Shown: positions 36,886 through 45,926, numbered from the stretch's first letter. The stretch is 64,000 nt of DNA from an uncultured Desulfovibrio sp. (GCA_905235595.1 CAJOMG010000009.1:44845-108844); one strand, 5' to 3'. Notes: generated by a model not told the origin, from the sequence alone. A program made the numbers and translations.

Positions 36886-38196
36886 TCAAAGTATATAACG
36901 GCTCAAATCCTGGTCATCGCGCACGTCCTTAAGGTGTTCCTGCACATAGGCCCTGTCAACCACAATTTGTGCGCCGGGCATTTCCGGCGCGTCAAAGGAA
37001 ATATCCGCCAAAATTTTTTCCATGATAGTGTACAGACGGCGTGCACCGATATTTTCCGTTCGGGCATTGGTGTCTTCGGCAAAGGCGGCAATTTCTTCCA
37101 AGCCATCATCTGTAAAACTGAGGCGTATCTGTTCTGTTGCCAGAAGGGCTTCATACTGCTTTGTCAGGGCATTGTCCGGCTCTTTAAGAATACGCAGGAA
37201 TTCCTCACGTCCCAGAGCTTGCAGCTCCACTCTCAAGGGGAAGCGACCCTGCAGTTCCGGTATCATGTCTGAGGGTTTGCTGAAATGGAAAGCACCTGCA
37301 GCAATAAACAAAATATGATCCGTGCGTACCATGCCATACTTGGTATTGACCACGCTCCCCTCAACAATGGGCAGCAGGTCGCGCTGCACCCCCTCGCGGG
37401 AAATATCTGAGGTACGATTTTGTGAAACACTGGCAATTTTATCGATCTCATCAATAAAAATAATACCCGTCTGCTCCACGCGCTCCCTGGCCCTGTCTAC
37501 CAGGGCATCCTGGTCCACCAGTTTTGCCGACTCTTCCTGCACCAGTACGTTAAAGGCATTGCGCACTTTCATTTTTCGACGATTGCGCTTGGGCGGAAAT
37601 GCCTTGCTGAACACATCCTTGACCTGGCTGCCCATCTGCTCCATGCCGGGGATGGCAAAGATGTCAATGCTGCCGCCCTGCTCCACGACCTCCATTTCCA
37701 CCTCGCGCTCATCCAAAAAGCCCAGGTGAAACTGCTGCAGAAGTTTCTCGCGAGTGGAAGCACGCTCCTCCATACCAAAGGAATTGGGCAGCAACAAATC
37801 CATAAGACGTGACTCAGCAGCTGTCTCCGCTGTCTTGCGTACACGGGAATTTTCTTCCTCACGCACCAGATTGACGCCAATCTCCATAAGATCACGCACC
37901 ATGGATTCCACATCGCGCCCCACATAGCCGACCTCAGTAAACTTGGTAGCTTCAACCTTGACAAAGGGCGCGCCAGACAGCTTGGCCAATCTGCGGGCGA
38001 TTTCTGTCTTTCCCACACCTGTTGGCCCCATCATGATGATGTTCTTGGGCGATACCTCGTCACGGAGTTCCGGTGCGAGGTGCTGCCGACGCCAACGATT
38101 CCGTACAGCCACCGCCACCATACGTTTAGCCTGCTCCTGCCCCACAACATATTTGTCTAGTTCCGCTACTATGCCTCGTGGCGTCAATGTGCTCAT
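36886..38196 (-). CDS. hslU: ATP-dependent protease ATPase subunit HslU
   Basis: 436 residues, close to the 443 of E. coli HslU. It opens [22 protein letters not shown]; Walker A is [18 protein letters not shown], the pore motif [14 protein letters not shown], Walker [13 protein letters not shown], sensor region [11 protein letters not shown] and the C-terminal tail ends DQDLSRYIL, the part that docks HslV. HslV, normally encoded just upstream, is not in the window, as in several Desulfovibrio genomes where the two genes are apart. Confidence 0.97.
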   Translation of the reverse strand: MSTLTPRGIVAELDKYVVGQEQAKRMVAVAVRNRWRRQHLAPELRDEVSPKNIIMMGPTGVGKTEIARRLAKLSGAPFVKVEATKFTEVGYVGRDVESMVRDLMEIGVNLVREEENSRVRKTAETAAESRLMDLLLPNSFGMEERASTREKLLQQFHLGFLDEREVEMEVVEQGGSIDIFAIPGMEQMGSQVKDVFSKAFPPKRNRRKMKVRNAFNVLVQEESAKLVDQDALVDRARERVEQTGIIFIDEIDKIASVSQNRTSDISREGVQRDLLPIVEGSVVNTKYGMVRTDHILFIAAGAFHFSKPSDMIPELQGRFPLRVELQALGREEFLRILKEPDNALTKQYEALLATEQIRLSFTDDGLEEIAAFAEDTNARTENIGARRLYTIMEKILADISFDAPEMPGAQIVVDRAYVQEHLKDVRDDQDLSRYIL

Positions 38197-38410
38197 GCTC
38201 TGCTCCTGAATAGTACGCTGCCCTCAGGCTGCTGTTTTCCATACCATGACTGTCACACTCCACATGGAAAACGGCATATAACAGTATAGGCACTGCCACG
38301 CACATGGCAATGGGCCTGGATAAATTTTCCTGAGGCACCCTGATACATCAGAGCTATTGCTACTCATTACCGATGGAGCTACTATTCTAAAAACCAGTGA
38401 GGAGAACACC

Positions 38411-38914
38411 ATGAATACCGTTACCTTTCAGGGCAATACACTACACCTTGCCGGCACCATGCCCGGCGTCGGCACCAAGTTGCAAAACTTCACTCTCACT
38501 GCCCAAGACATGAGCCCCCGCAGCCTCAAAGACTATGCGGGCAACGTGCTGGTGCTGGTCTGCGTGCCTTCCCTGGATACACCCGTATGCGATATGGAGG
38601 TGCGCCGCTTCAACAAGGAAGCTGCAGCCCTTTCCAGCAAGGTGCGCATTGTTGCTGTTAGTCGAGACCTTCCCTTTGCACAGGCCCGCTGGTGCGGCGC
38701 AGCTGGCGTCACGGCTGTGGAGACGCTGTCAGATTACCGAAACGGAAGTTTCGGTCGGGATTATGGTATTATGCTTGAAGAACTCGATCTGCTGGCCCGC
38801 GCCATTTTTGTAATCACCCCGGAAGGTTCCCTGGCCTATAGCCAGCTGGTACCCGAGGTGACCAACGAACCGGATTATGCTGCCGTGCTGGAAGCCATAA
38901 AGAAACTGCTCTAG
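38411..38914 (+). CDS. tpx: Thiol peroxidase (atypical 2-Cys peroxiredoxin)
   Basis: 167 residues from ATG 38411, with GAGGAGAACACC upstream. Tpx motifs: FTLTAQDMSPRSL, the peroxidatic Cys in SLDTPVCDMEVRRFN, the resolving Cys in ARWCGAAG, and FGRDYGIMLEE. It reduces hydroperoxides using thioredoxin, consistent with oxidative-stress defence in an anaerobe. It stands alone between divergent hslU and a hairpin terminator at 38958. Confidence 0.96.
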   Translation: MNTVTFQGNTLHLAGTMPGVGTKLQNFTLTAQDMSPRSLKDYAGNVLVLVCVPSLDTPVCDMEVRRFNKEAAALSSKVRIVAVSRDLPFAQARWCGAAGVTAVETLSDYRNGSFGRDYGIMLEELDLLARAIFVITPEGSLAYSQLVPEVTNEPDYAAVLEAIKKLL

Positions 38915-38957
38915 CCCGTGGGCAACGATCGAGAATATCGCCCCTGACACAACACTT

Positions 38958-38999
38958 GGCAGTGACCGCCATTGCAAACGGGAATGGACGATCACTGCC
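38958..38999 (+). terminator. Terminator hairpin after tpx
   Basis: Outer stem GGCAGTGA (38958-38965) / TCACTGCC (38992-38999) encloses an inner CCATT (38969-38973) / AATGG (38983-38987). TTCCCTT follows. It also closes the minus-strand autotransporter remnant. Confidence 0.5.
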
Positions 39000-39008
39000 T
39001 TCCCTTGG

Positions 39009-39280
39009 CTAACACGCATATCTCAATGTGGCAAATACACCGTGCTGGGTGCCGTGTTCGCCTGCCTCCAGATTGTAGTTCAGGCCAAGGTTGATATTGT
39101 CCTTGCCAAATTCCTGTCCAACTGTGCCGCCGTAGGGCAGATACCATGGTCTGGCTTTTCATGCTGCTCGAACCGGAAATGCCGGAAAAACGCACATCAC
39201 CACGGGCGTTGATGTCGCCCGCATTAACCGCTGGGAAGACCGGTGTCGGTTCCGGTTCGGGAGTCGGGTCATTGGGAAGG
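39009..39280 (-). pseudogene. Autotransporter beta-domain remnant
   Basis: Reading left from about 39280, a proline/glutamate linker (NDPTPEPEPTPVFPA) is followed by VNAGDINARGDVRFSGISG and, after a shift of frame near 39150, WYLPYGGTVGQEFGKDN, LGLNYNLEAGEHGTQ and a terminal HGVFATLRYAC then stop. This is the last strand of an autotransporter beta barrel, except that the final aromatic residue is Cys. The passenger, most of the barrel and any start are missing. I read it as a deleted and frameshifted gene. Confidence 0.65.
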
Positions 39281-39521
39281 ATGGCATATGGCTACAGAGA
39301 CCTTGAATTTTTCAAGCTCTGAATATTGGCCATCCTCGAGGCAAAATACGCTTTTACCGGATAAACCCAAAAGAATCTGTTCCGTAGGCAAAATTTTCCG
39401 CCTCAAAAAACCGCCATATATATGGCACAAAAAAAACTGACTCACACCTTCCCCCTGTCAAATTTTTCCTATACTGACCGCATATAAAATTAACATACTA
39501 TTTTTATTATATTTTTTATTT
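39281..39521. other. Gene-poor AT-rich stretch upstream of TPR gene
   Basis: Between the autotransporter remnant and the sigma54 promoter there is no convincing gene. A plus-strand frame at 39243-39440 and a minus-strand frame from about 39442 are open but lack ribosome sites at usable spacing and recognisable sequence. The last ~60 bases are almost all A/T. Confidence 0.4.
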
Positions 39522-39540
39522 TTGGCATACAACATGCATT
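39522..39540 (+). promoter_or_regulatory. Sigma54-type (-24/-12) promoter before the TPR gene
   Basis: TTGGCATACAACATGCATT has GG at 39524-39525 and GC at 39536-39537 with exactly 10 bases between. A weak sigma70-like TTGACA follows at 39545, without a good -10. The message would have a leader of about 55 bases before ATG 39604. Confidence 0.65.
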
Positions 39541-39603
39541 TCTTTTGACAAACAAAGCGCATACCGCGCTTAAGAAAACCTGCTTTCTATGGGGGAGGAC
39601 AAC

Positions 39604-40167
39604 ATGAGCAACCAACTCGATTACGAAATCAACAAGGAATTGGGCGAATGCTACCTGTTCATGGGTGACTTTGACAAGGCCGAGGAATACTACCGTAAGG
39701 CCGCCGGTGACAACAGCCAGTGTGCGGCACCCTATCTGGGACTGGCCACTGTGGCAGTGCAGCGCTCACAGCTGGACAAGGCACTGGTATTGTACCAAAA
39801 GGCAGCCAGTGTAGAAGAAACTGACAAGGCTCTGTGCGGCATTGGCCTCGTGTACATGGAACAGGGCGAACATGCGATGGCATTTGACTACTTTGCCCGT
39901 GCGCTTGACAAGTCGTGCGAGAACATCGTGGCCCTTAATTGCCTCGTGCGTGAAAGCTACCAGCTTGGTTGCGTAGAAAAGGTGTTGCCCTATCTAGAAG
40001 CTACCCTTGAGGCTGGCACAGAAGCCGAAGCCGTCCGTGTGACGCTGGCTGGCTGCCTCATTTATCTTGGCCGTGGCGCGGAGGCCAGGGAACATCTGGA
40101 GAGTGTGCTGGGAGCCAACCCCGCCAACCAGAGTGCCAAGGAACTTTTTGACACCATGGCTGCCTAG
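39604..40167 (+). CDS. TPR-repeat protein
   Basis: 187 residues from ATG 39604, with GGAGG 6 bases upstream. At least four tetratricopeptide repeats run through the protein: ECYLFMGDFDKAEEYYRKAA, PYLGLATVAVQRSQLDKALVLYQKAA, GIGLVYMEQGEHAMAFDYFARAL and VTLAGCLIYLGRGAEAREHLESVL. No signal peptide or membrane segment. TPR arrays mediate protein contacts; no partner can be named. It is monocistronic, behind a sigma54-type promoter and in front of a folded RNA region. Confidence 0.85.
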   Translation: MSNQLDYEINKELGECYLFMGDFDKAEEYYRKAAGDNSQCAAPYLGLATVAVQRSQLDKALVLYQKAASVEETDKALCGIGLVYMEQGEHAMAFDYFARALDKSCENIVALNCLVRESYQLGCVEKVLPYLEATLEAGTEAEAVRVTLAGCLIYLGRGAEAREHLESVLGANPANQSAKELFDTMAA

Positions 40168-40214
40168 GCATGGTCGCCAGACCGGCCACAGCCTGTACAT
40201 ACTCCCCTCCCCAC

Positions 40215-40358
40215 ATGATTTTCCGGCCCTGGATAGGTGCCGGGGCCGGGAGATCATATAAAGGGGAACCCAAAGACGAACAGCTTTTCCGTTATGCCCA
40301 GCTGGGGCAAGGCATACGGCGAAGGCTTTAGAAAACCCCTGAACATTCAGGGGTTTTC
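40215..40358 (+). ncRNA. Candidate structured RNA with three hairpins
   Basis: Hairpin 1: 40215-40232 pairs with 40240-40257, 18 unbroken base pairs with three G-U pairs, loop ATAGGTG. Hairpin 2: 40282-40298 pairs with 40311-40327, about 16 bp with two single-base bulges; an inner TGCCC/GGGCA hairpin competes with it. Hairpin 3 is a perfect terminator at 40331-40358. The G-U pairs become A-C mismatches on the other strand, so the fold belongs to a plus-strand RNA. It does not match any riboswitch or housekeeping RNA I can recall. It may be the 3' region of the TPR message, a stand-alone sRNA or a leader for the gene at 40457. Confidence 0.5.
40331..40358 (+). terminator. Rho-independent terminator
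   Basis: GAAAACCCCTGAA (40331-40343) and TTCAGGGGTTTTC (40346-40358) are perfectly complementary around CA, followed by TTGTT. The A-run/T-run flanks make it usable in both directions. Confidence 0.85.
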
Positions 40359-40456
40359 TTGTTGGCATTGACGTAGCCTGCACTGAAGGCTATGTGAATG
40401 CCCCGGCATGTTGCCGGAAAGATTCAAGTGCCGGCTGCCGGTATACGGAGCTCCCC

Positions 40457-40804
40457 ATGCAGATTCCTGTTCCCTATGCTACTGTTGGCCTACTGCTCTG
40501 CTCCAATATCTTCATGACTTTTGCCTGGTACGGGCATTTGCGTTACAAAGGCACAGCCCTTCCTCTGGTGATTCTCTCAAGCTGGGGACTGGCCTTCTTT
40601 GAATATATGTTGCAGGTACCGGCCAATCGTATTGGTTACGGCTATTTCTCCGCAGCCGAACTCAAGACAGTACAGGAAGTTATTTCCCTAACTGTATTCA
40701 TGGCCTTTTCCGCAGTCTGGCTGCACGAACCGTTGCGCTGGAACCATGCTGTGGGATTTGCGCTTATTGTGCTGGCGGCGTGGATTATTTTCAAAAAATG
40801 GTAG
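40457..40804 (+). CDS. DUF486 family small membrane protein
   Basis: 115 residues from ATG 40457, with GGAG 6 bases upstream. Four membrane helices; the family signature runs SNIFMTFAWYGHLRY and SWGLAFFEYMLQVPANRIGYG, then LKTVQEVISLTVFMAFS and VGFALIVLAAWIIFKKW. DUF486 belongs to the drug/metabolite transporter superfamily and has no proven substrate. It ends at the start of the YfcA-like gene. The folded RNA and terminator just upstream may influence its expression. Confidence 0.93.
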   Translation: MQIPVPYATVGLLLCSNIFMTFAWYGHLRYKGTALPLVILSSWGLAFFEYMLQVPANRIGYGYFSAAELKTVQEVISLTVFMAFSAVWLHEPLRWNHAVGFALIVLAAWIIFKKW

Positions 40805-40812
40805 CCGGTCTC

Positions 40813-41613
40813 ATGTTTGACTGCACGCCGCTAGTCTATGCCCTCGGCATTCTCTCTGCCTTTGGTGGAGGCTTTATTGATGCCATCGCCGGAGGCGGAG
40901 GGCTTGTGACCATGCCGGCCCTGCTGATATCCGGCGTACCGCCGCATATGGCGCTTGGCTGCAACAAAGTCAGCGCATGCCTTGGCACCTGCACAGCTCT
41001 GGGGAACTTTGCCAGAAGCGGTCTCGTGCGCTGGCGTGTGGCTCTGGCCGGGGTTGCTTTTTCACTGCTCGGGTCCTCAGCTGGATCGCAAATGGCTTTA
41101 CGGCTGGATCCGGCCATTCTGGGCAAGCTACTTGTGGCCTTGCTGCCCATAGCCATGTGCGCTGTACTTCTGCCGCCAAGAGGAAACCGACGGGCTTCCA
41201 CTAGGGCTGCTTCGCCTTTTCCCCAGCATGGAATACGATTTTTGCTGCCAGTCACTCTGGTTTGCTTGACTATAGGCTTTTATGACGGTTTTTTTGGTCC
41301 AGGAACCGGCAGTTTTCTCATTTTGACCTTCCACTGGGTGCTGCGTATGGAATTGATGGAGGCTTCTGCAACGGCAAAAGTGCTCAATCTGGCCTCCAAT
41401 CTCTCCAGCACGCTGGTATTTATTTACGGCGGCGTGGTGCTGTGGCGTCTGGCCCTGCCCATGGCGGTTGCCTGTTGTCTGGGCAACTGGCTAGGCAGCC
41501 GAATGGCCATACGTATTGGTTCAGCCGCGGTACGCCGCTTCCTGACCATTTCTTTAAGCCTACTCCTGCTGACGCTGGTCTGGCAGTATTTTCTTGCCCC
41601 GCTCCTGCACTGA
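40813..41613 (+). CDS. TauE/SafE-family permease (YfcA-like)
   Basis: 266 residues from ATG 40813; ATG 40798, overlapping the end of DUF486, would add five residues. The repeat motifs are FGGGFIDAIAGGGGLVTMPALLISG and IGFYDGFFGPGTGSFLILTFHW, both hallmarks of YfcA. About eight helices. Substrate is unknown; relatives export sulfite or sulfonates. It overlaps or abuts the DUF486 gene, so the two are co-expressed. Confidence 0.92.
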   Translation: MFDCTPLVYALGILSAFGGGFIDAIAGGGGLVTMPALLISGVPPHMALGCNKVSACLGTCTALGNFARSGLVRWRVALAGVAFSLLGSSAGSQMALRLDPAILGKLLVALLPIAMCAVLLPPRGNRRASTRAASPFPQHGIRFLLPVTLVCLTIGFYDGFFGPGTGSFLILTFHWVLRMELMEASATAKVLNLASNLSSTLVFIYGGVVLWRLALPMAVACCLGNWLGSRMAIRIGSAAVRRFLTISLSLLLLTLVWQYFLAPLLH

Positions 41614-41669
41614 TTGGGGCAGAGCACACTTCAGGGCACGCCCCATTCTTGTGCCGTATATACCTGCAC

Positions 41670-41786
41670 TTGACGTGATGCGGTTCTAGCACTACAGAAA
41701 CACAGTATTTTTGTAGGCAATGGTGCAAGCTGCTGCATTGCGCCGGCTAAGATGGGGTGCTTGTCATTCGCTTCGTGCAGAATGAC
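41670..41786 (+). promoter_or_regulatory. Possible cstA promoter and operator
   Basis: TTGACG (41670-41675) and TACAGA (41693-41698) are 17 bases apart. An inverted repeat GTCATTC (41763-41769) / GAATGAC (41780-41786) lies 24 bases before the cstA ATG and could be a protein site or a leader hairpin. Confidence 0.35.
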
Positions 41787-41809
41787 GGAACTATCATGGA
41801 GTAGAATCA

Positions 41810-43357
41810 ATGGGTATGGTCTGTTTTTTGTGTGCAGTCGTGCTGCTCATCCTTGGTTACGTCGTCTATGGCGTCATAGCAGAAAAAATTTTTGGCATTG
41901 ACCGTTCCCGTCCGACTCCCGTCCAGATACACGCAGACGGCGTGGACAGTGTCGTCTTGCCCCCCTACAAAATCTTTTTCATACAGTTGTTGAACATTGC
42001 CGGTCTTGGTCCCGTCTTCGGCCCCATCATGGGGGCGGTGTACGGTCCTGCTGCCTTGCTCTGGGTAGTCTTTGGCTGCATCTTTGCCGGAGCCGTACAT
42101 GACTTTCTTACAGGAGCCATGAGCCTCAGATACGGTGGCGCCTCCTATCCTGAAGTCATCGGACGCAACCTCGGCCCGTATGTGCGCTGGTTCATGCTCA
42201 TCTTTACCATCTGGTTCATGATCCTTGTTGGTGCGGTTTTCGTCAACGGCCCGGCAGGGTTGCTCTCTTTCAAAACCCAGCAACTGCTTCACACCACCTC
42301 CTGGGGAGATAATTTTTTGCAATGGCTTGTTACCTGCCCGCTGGCGTCTTTCTGCCGGGCTCCCGACGGTTCCGTAGCCTCAGGCAAGGTACTTACACTT
42401 GCCTTTGCCATTTGTATTTTTGCCTACTATTTTCTGGCCACCATCCTTCCCATTGACAAAATCATCGGGCGTGTCTACCCGCTTTTTGCCATCCTTTTGC
42501 TGTTCATGGCCGTAGGGCTCTTCATCGCTCTGCTAGTAAACCCGGCGTACACGGTACTTCCCAACCTGAATTATTCTGACTTTTTCACTAATCTACATCC
42601 CAAGGGCCTGCCCATCTGGCCTCTCTTGTTTGTGACCATTGCCTGTGGTGCCATTTCGGGCTTTCATGCCACACAATCTCCTATGATGGCCCGTTGCATG
42701 CGTTCCGAAGGACAGGCACGTACGATGTTCTACGGTGTTATGATTGCCGAGGGACTTATAGCTCTCATCTGGGTAGCTATCGGCCTTTCCTTTTATAATG
42801 GCGATCCGCAGGCATTACTTGCTGCAGGCACACCCGCCGTTGTTGTGGCCAAAACTTCTGAAGGCCTTTTGGGCGGTATGATAGGGGGTACTCTTGTCTT
42901 TCTTGGGGTAGTCATCCTACCCATTTCAACCGGCGATACAGCCTTCCGCACAGGACGGCTCATTCTTGCAGACATGCTGCACATCCAGCAAAAACAAATA
43001 AGCAGGCGTATCATAATAGCCATCCCCTTGTTTCTCCTGGGCATCTATTTTGCTGTAGGTGACTTTCGAGCTATCTGGATGGCCTTTGGCTGGACCAATC
43101 AGACACTGGCATGTGTATCTCTATGGGCCGCTGCCGTATGGCTCAGACGGCGCGACCGTCTGCACTGGATAGCCACCCTGCCGGCCCTGTTCATGACAAG
43201 CGTTTGCGGGGCATATCTCTTTTATTATGATAAATTCCCTTTCCACTGGTCGCTCACGGCGTCCACATGGACCGGCATCCTTATTGCGGCTTTGTGTTTC
43301 GTGCTATTCCTGCTCCGCGGGCATACCATGCCGACAGGCGACGAAGCTCATTATTGA
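41810..43357 (+). CDS. cstA: CstA-type peptide/pyruvate transporter
   Basis: 515 residues, shorter than E. coli CstA (~700) and like the compact bacterial branch. CstA signatures: YVVYGVIAEKIFGID, LNIAGLGPVFGPIMGAVYGP, VHDFLTGAMSLRYGGAS, SGFHATQSPMMARCMRSEGQA and PISTGDTAFRTGRLILAD. About fourteen helices. The family imports peptides or pyruvate during carbon starvation. GGAG is 8 bases from ATG. It precedes the HAD lipoprotein gene by 24 bases. Confidence 0.92.
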   Translation: MGMVCFLCAVVLLILGYVVYGVIAEKIFGIDRSRPTPVQIHADGVDSVVLPPYKIFFIQLLNIAGLGPVFGPIMGAVYGPAALLWVVFGCIFAGAVHDFLTGAMSLRYGGASYPEVIGRNLGPYVRWFMLIFTIWFMILVGAVFVNGPAGLLSFKTQQLLHTTSWGDNFLQWLVTCPLASFCRAPDGSVASGKVLTLAFAICIFAYYFLATILPIDKIIGRVYPLFAILLLFMAVGLFIALLVNPAYTVLPNLNYSDFFTNLHPKGLPIWPLLFVTIACGAISGFHATQSPMMARCMRSEGQARTMFYGVMIAEGLIALIWVAIGLSFYNGDPQALLAAGTPAVVVAKTSEGLLGGMIGGTLVFLGVVILPISTGDTAFRTGRLILADMLHIQQKQISRRIIIAIPLFLLGIYFAVGDFRAIWMAFGWTNQTLACVSLWAAAVWLRRRDRLHWIATLPALFMTSVCGAYLFYYDKFPFHWSLTASTWTGILIAALCFVLFLLRGHTMPTGDEAHY

Positions 43358-43381
43358 ATTACTATAGACCGGAGAAATATT

Positions 43382-44545
43382 ATGAAACATCTGCAGATAT
43401 GCATTGCTGTTTTTCTCGTTTTGTCCCTCTGTGCCTGTGCTACCACGCGACGCAGCGCGGATATTGATGTCCCAACGAGAGCGAAACTCGCCCAGATTTC
43501 CGTGAATGCACAAGGCAACAATTTTCATTACTGGAACCAAACTGCCCCCTCGTTTCAGAAACTGACAGCCTATGTAAAAGAGGTTACGGACCCCGCAAAC
43601 CCCCATTTTATTCCTGTCGAGGATAGAATTGCTGTCTTCGATCTTGACGGTACACTCATCTGCGAAACGACCCCTTCATATTTTGAATGGATGCTCTATC
43701 TGGAGCGCGCACTGAACGACCCTACATACAAACCCACACCCAAGGAAAAGGAATATGCTCGGATGGTAAAGGCTGGCATCTATCACATTGGTATTCCCAA
43801 TCCTGTGGCTGGTACGGGTCTTGAGTCGAGTCCCAATGGAACGGGTCTAACGGCTCCCAAGTCACTTCCCAAGGATCTCTCCCGTGAAGAGGCGAGAGCA
43901 CAGGAAGCGGTTTTCGCCGGTATGTCCGTCGCGGACTACGATGCCTATGTAAAACGCTTCATGCAGACGCCCGCCGAAGGCATGACAAATCTTTTACGCG
44001 GTGACAGCTTCTATCTCCCCATGGTCGAAGTCCTCTCCTTTCTTTCGGCCAACCGCTTCAAGCTCTTTATTGTCTCTGGCTCCGACCGGCAGACGGTACG
44101 CATTCTGGTAGACGGAGCTCTGCCCGTGGACTCGGACAACATCATCGGAACAGACGTGAGAGAGTTTGCATCGCATCAGGGAACAACCGATGGACTTATC
44201 TACAGGTATTCGGGAGAAGATGTCATCCTGCGCGGCGAGTTCATTGAGAAAAATTTACAAATGAACAAGGTTTCGAGCATTGTCAGAGAAATAGGAAAGC
44301 AGCCAGTTCTTGCCTTTGGCAATTCATCCGGCGATTATAGTATGTTCAGCTACACTGTCACAAACAACAGGCACAAGGCCCTTGCTTTTGCCATCCTGTG
44401 CGATGATACAGAGCGTGAGCTTGGCAATCCCGGAAAAGCTGGCAAAGTTCGTGCTGCCTGTGAAGCAAATGGCTGGATTCCCATTTCCATGAAAAACGAT
44501 TTCAGGCTCATTTACGGACGGAATGTGACAAGAGCTGACAAGTAG
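43382..44545 (+). CDS. HAD-superfamily phosphatase lipoprotein
   Basis: 387 residues. Signal with lipobox LSLCAC places it in the periplasm or outer membrane. HAD motif I is IAVFDLDGTLICET, motif II FIVSGSDRQTV, a lysine candidate lies around ENLQMNK, and motif III is VLAFGNSSGDYSMF. Similar to periplasmic phosphoserine-phosphatase-like enzymes. It probably strips phosphate from small molecules outside the cytoplasm. It follows cstA closely and is followed by a strong terminator. Confidence 0.88.
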   Translation: MKHLQICIAVFLVLSLCACATTRRSADIDVPTRAKLAQISVNAQGNNFHYWNQTAPSFQKLTAYVKEVTDPANPHFIPVEDRIAVFDLDGTLICETTPSYFEWMLYLERALNDPTYKPTPKEKEYARMVKAGIYHIGIPNPVAGTGLESSPNGTGLTAPKSLPKDLSREEARAQEAVFAGMSVADYDAYVKRFMQTPAEGMTNLLRGDSFYLPMVEVLSFLSANRFKLFIVSGSDRQTVRILVDGALPVDSDNIIGTDVREFASHQGTTDGLIYRYSGEDVILRGEFIEKNLQMNKVSSIVREIGKQPVLAFGNSSGDYSMFSYTVTNNRHKALAFAILCDDTERELGNPGKAGKVRAACEANGWIPISMKNDFRLIYGRNVTRADK

Positions 44546-44588
44546 TTTACGATTCTGACTCGCTCTTTCCGTTTTCCCCTTATAAATT

Positions 44589-44609
44589 GAGGAGGCTTCA
44601 AGCCTCCTC
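44589..44609 (+). terminator. Rho-independent terminator
   Basis: GAGGAGGCTT (44589-44598) and AAGCCTCCTC (44600-44609) are perfectly complementary around one C, followed by TTATTTAACTTTTT. It ends the cstA-HAD transcript. Confidence 0.85.
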
Positions 44610-44709
44610 TTATTTAACTTTTTCGCCCCATTCCCCTTCCACCCGCGCCAATCTTGAAAATTGAGAACTCTCCGCATATACTCAAAAAGAACAGCAAAGG
44701 ATACTGCTA

Positions 44710-45009
44710 ATGGCAACAGTGATTCCCCTCAAGCACCCGGAAACAGGTATTGTCAAAAACGGCCTCTACGGTTTTAGCTGGACGACTCTGTTCTTCGGCG
44801 GCATACCAGCTATTATTCGTGGAGATATTACGCCTGGGGTGCTTGTTATTATTGGCAGCTTTTTCACATGTGGGCTTGTAGGGCTTATCTGGGCATTCAT
44901 TTATAACAAACGCTATACCCTTGGGCTGATCGAAAAAGGCTACCAGCTGTGTGGCACAGAAGAACAAAACCGACAGGCACGCATAGTTCTCGGCATAGCT
45001 GAACAATGA
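44710..45009 (+). CDS. Small membrane protein (DUF2628-like)
   Basis: 99 residues. It has the pattern GLYGFSWTTLFFGGIPAIIRGDI followed by two hydrophobic stretches (GVLVIIGSFFTCGLVGLIWAFI) and a basic NKRYTLGLIEKGYQL, like DUF2628 or related small membrane proteins. No Shine-Dalgarno is obvious. Function unknown. The transposase remnant begins directly after its stop codon, so the C-terminus or downstream gene may have been altered by insertion. Confidence 0.65.
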   Translation: MATVIPLKHPETGIVKNGLYGFSWTTLFFGGIPAIIRGDITPGVLVIIGSFFTCGLVGLIWAFIYNKRYTLGLIEKGYQLCGTEEQNRQARIVLGIAEQ

Positions 45010-45023
45010 CTGCAGAAGATGTG

Positions 45024-45536
45024 CTTGAAAGTCCGACAAAGAGCTCTACACTCCTGCACCGCGCTTATCTATCGTACCCATACTCCGCAGAGAGGGGGCT
45101 GGTGTTGCAGCGCATGTATCAAGCGAAAAACTGTTTCACCTTGTTCTTGATCATCTGCATAAGAAGGGTGATTTCAGGCATGGGGGCTGCGTAGACGCGA
45201 CGGTAGTGGAATCGTCCCGACGTCCCAGGACAACACTGGAGGTGATTCCCGAGGACAAGGCTGAACCAGACACGGTTGATCAAGTTACGATGTCCCATTC
45301 GGATGATACTGAACGGCATGGCTCAAGAAAGGCAAAAAGACGTGCTACGGCTATAAGGTGCATATGGCAGCCGACGCCAGGCACGGTTTGGTTGTGGGTG
45401 GACATGTCACACCAGCCAATCGCAGTGACATGAACGAGATGGCACAGGTATTGTCTGAAATACCCTCGCAAATGCGTGGTCGATGCTATGCGGACAAGGG
45501 CTACACAAGCAGAGCCAATCGTAAAGTTGTCCGCTA
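45024..45536 (+). pseudogene. IS5-type transposase remnant
   Basis: A recognisable DDE transposase core survives in two frames. One frame runs EKLFHLVLDHLHKKGDF, GGCVDATVVESSRRPR and DQVTMSHSDDTE; the other continues WLKKGKKTCYGYKVHMAA, HGLVVGGHVTPANRSDM and RCYADKGYTSRANRKVV before a stop. The frameshift lies near 45320. The N-terminus is weak and the C-terminal third is missing; terminal inverted repeats were not found. It is a dead insertion, about 400 bases from the tRNA gene. Confidence 0.75.
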
Positions 45537-45890
45537 ATCTTGTTCGTGCCAGAACATTGTGCTTTGTATAGGAGTAGTGCGCCCAAAATTTGGGAAAATG
45601 GGCTAAAAAGCATGAAAATTGAGCGAACTGAACGAAAAATAGCAGAAATGTAAGCCAATTTGCTGCAAAAAATGCAAACTTTTTGCTTTTACGGTCATTA
45701 TGCAGCGGTTTCACATTGTAAATATCTCATAATATATTGATATTATTTAATAAATTACATATATTCAGCATTGAATCTGAAGTTGCATATCATACAATTA
45801 TAAGGTCATTTCAATATGGTATGTATTTTTTACTGTGTTGCAGTCTTAATTTTTTTGCAAAACCGGCTGAATTTGGAAGGGATAATAAAA
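45537..45890. other. AT-rich gap with no gene seen
   Basis: No credible gene. It contains short A/T runs and sequence that may be eroded insertion DNA. A plus-strand frame from 45737 runs through the tRNA complement and is rejected. Confidence 0.5.
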
Positions 45891-45914
45891 AGGGCTACAG
45901 CAATCCGCAGCCCT
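45891..45914 (-). terminator. Terminator of tRNA-Pro
   Basis: On the minus strand AGGGCT...AGCCCT forms a 6-bp stem, followed by TTTTTATT, 13 bases after the tRNA 3' end. Confidence 0.75.
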
Positions 45915-45926
45915 CACTAGTGATTC

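Noticed and set aside
39243-39442. Short frames on both strands beside the autotransporter remnant
   Set aside because: No ribosome site at usable spacing, no recognisable sequence, and they overlap each other.
40215-40330. c-di-GMP, glycine, TPP, cobalamin or SRP RNA
   Set aside because: The conserved core bases of these RNAs are not present in the folded region.
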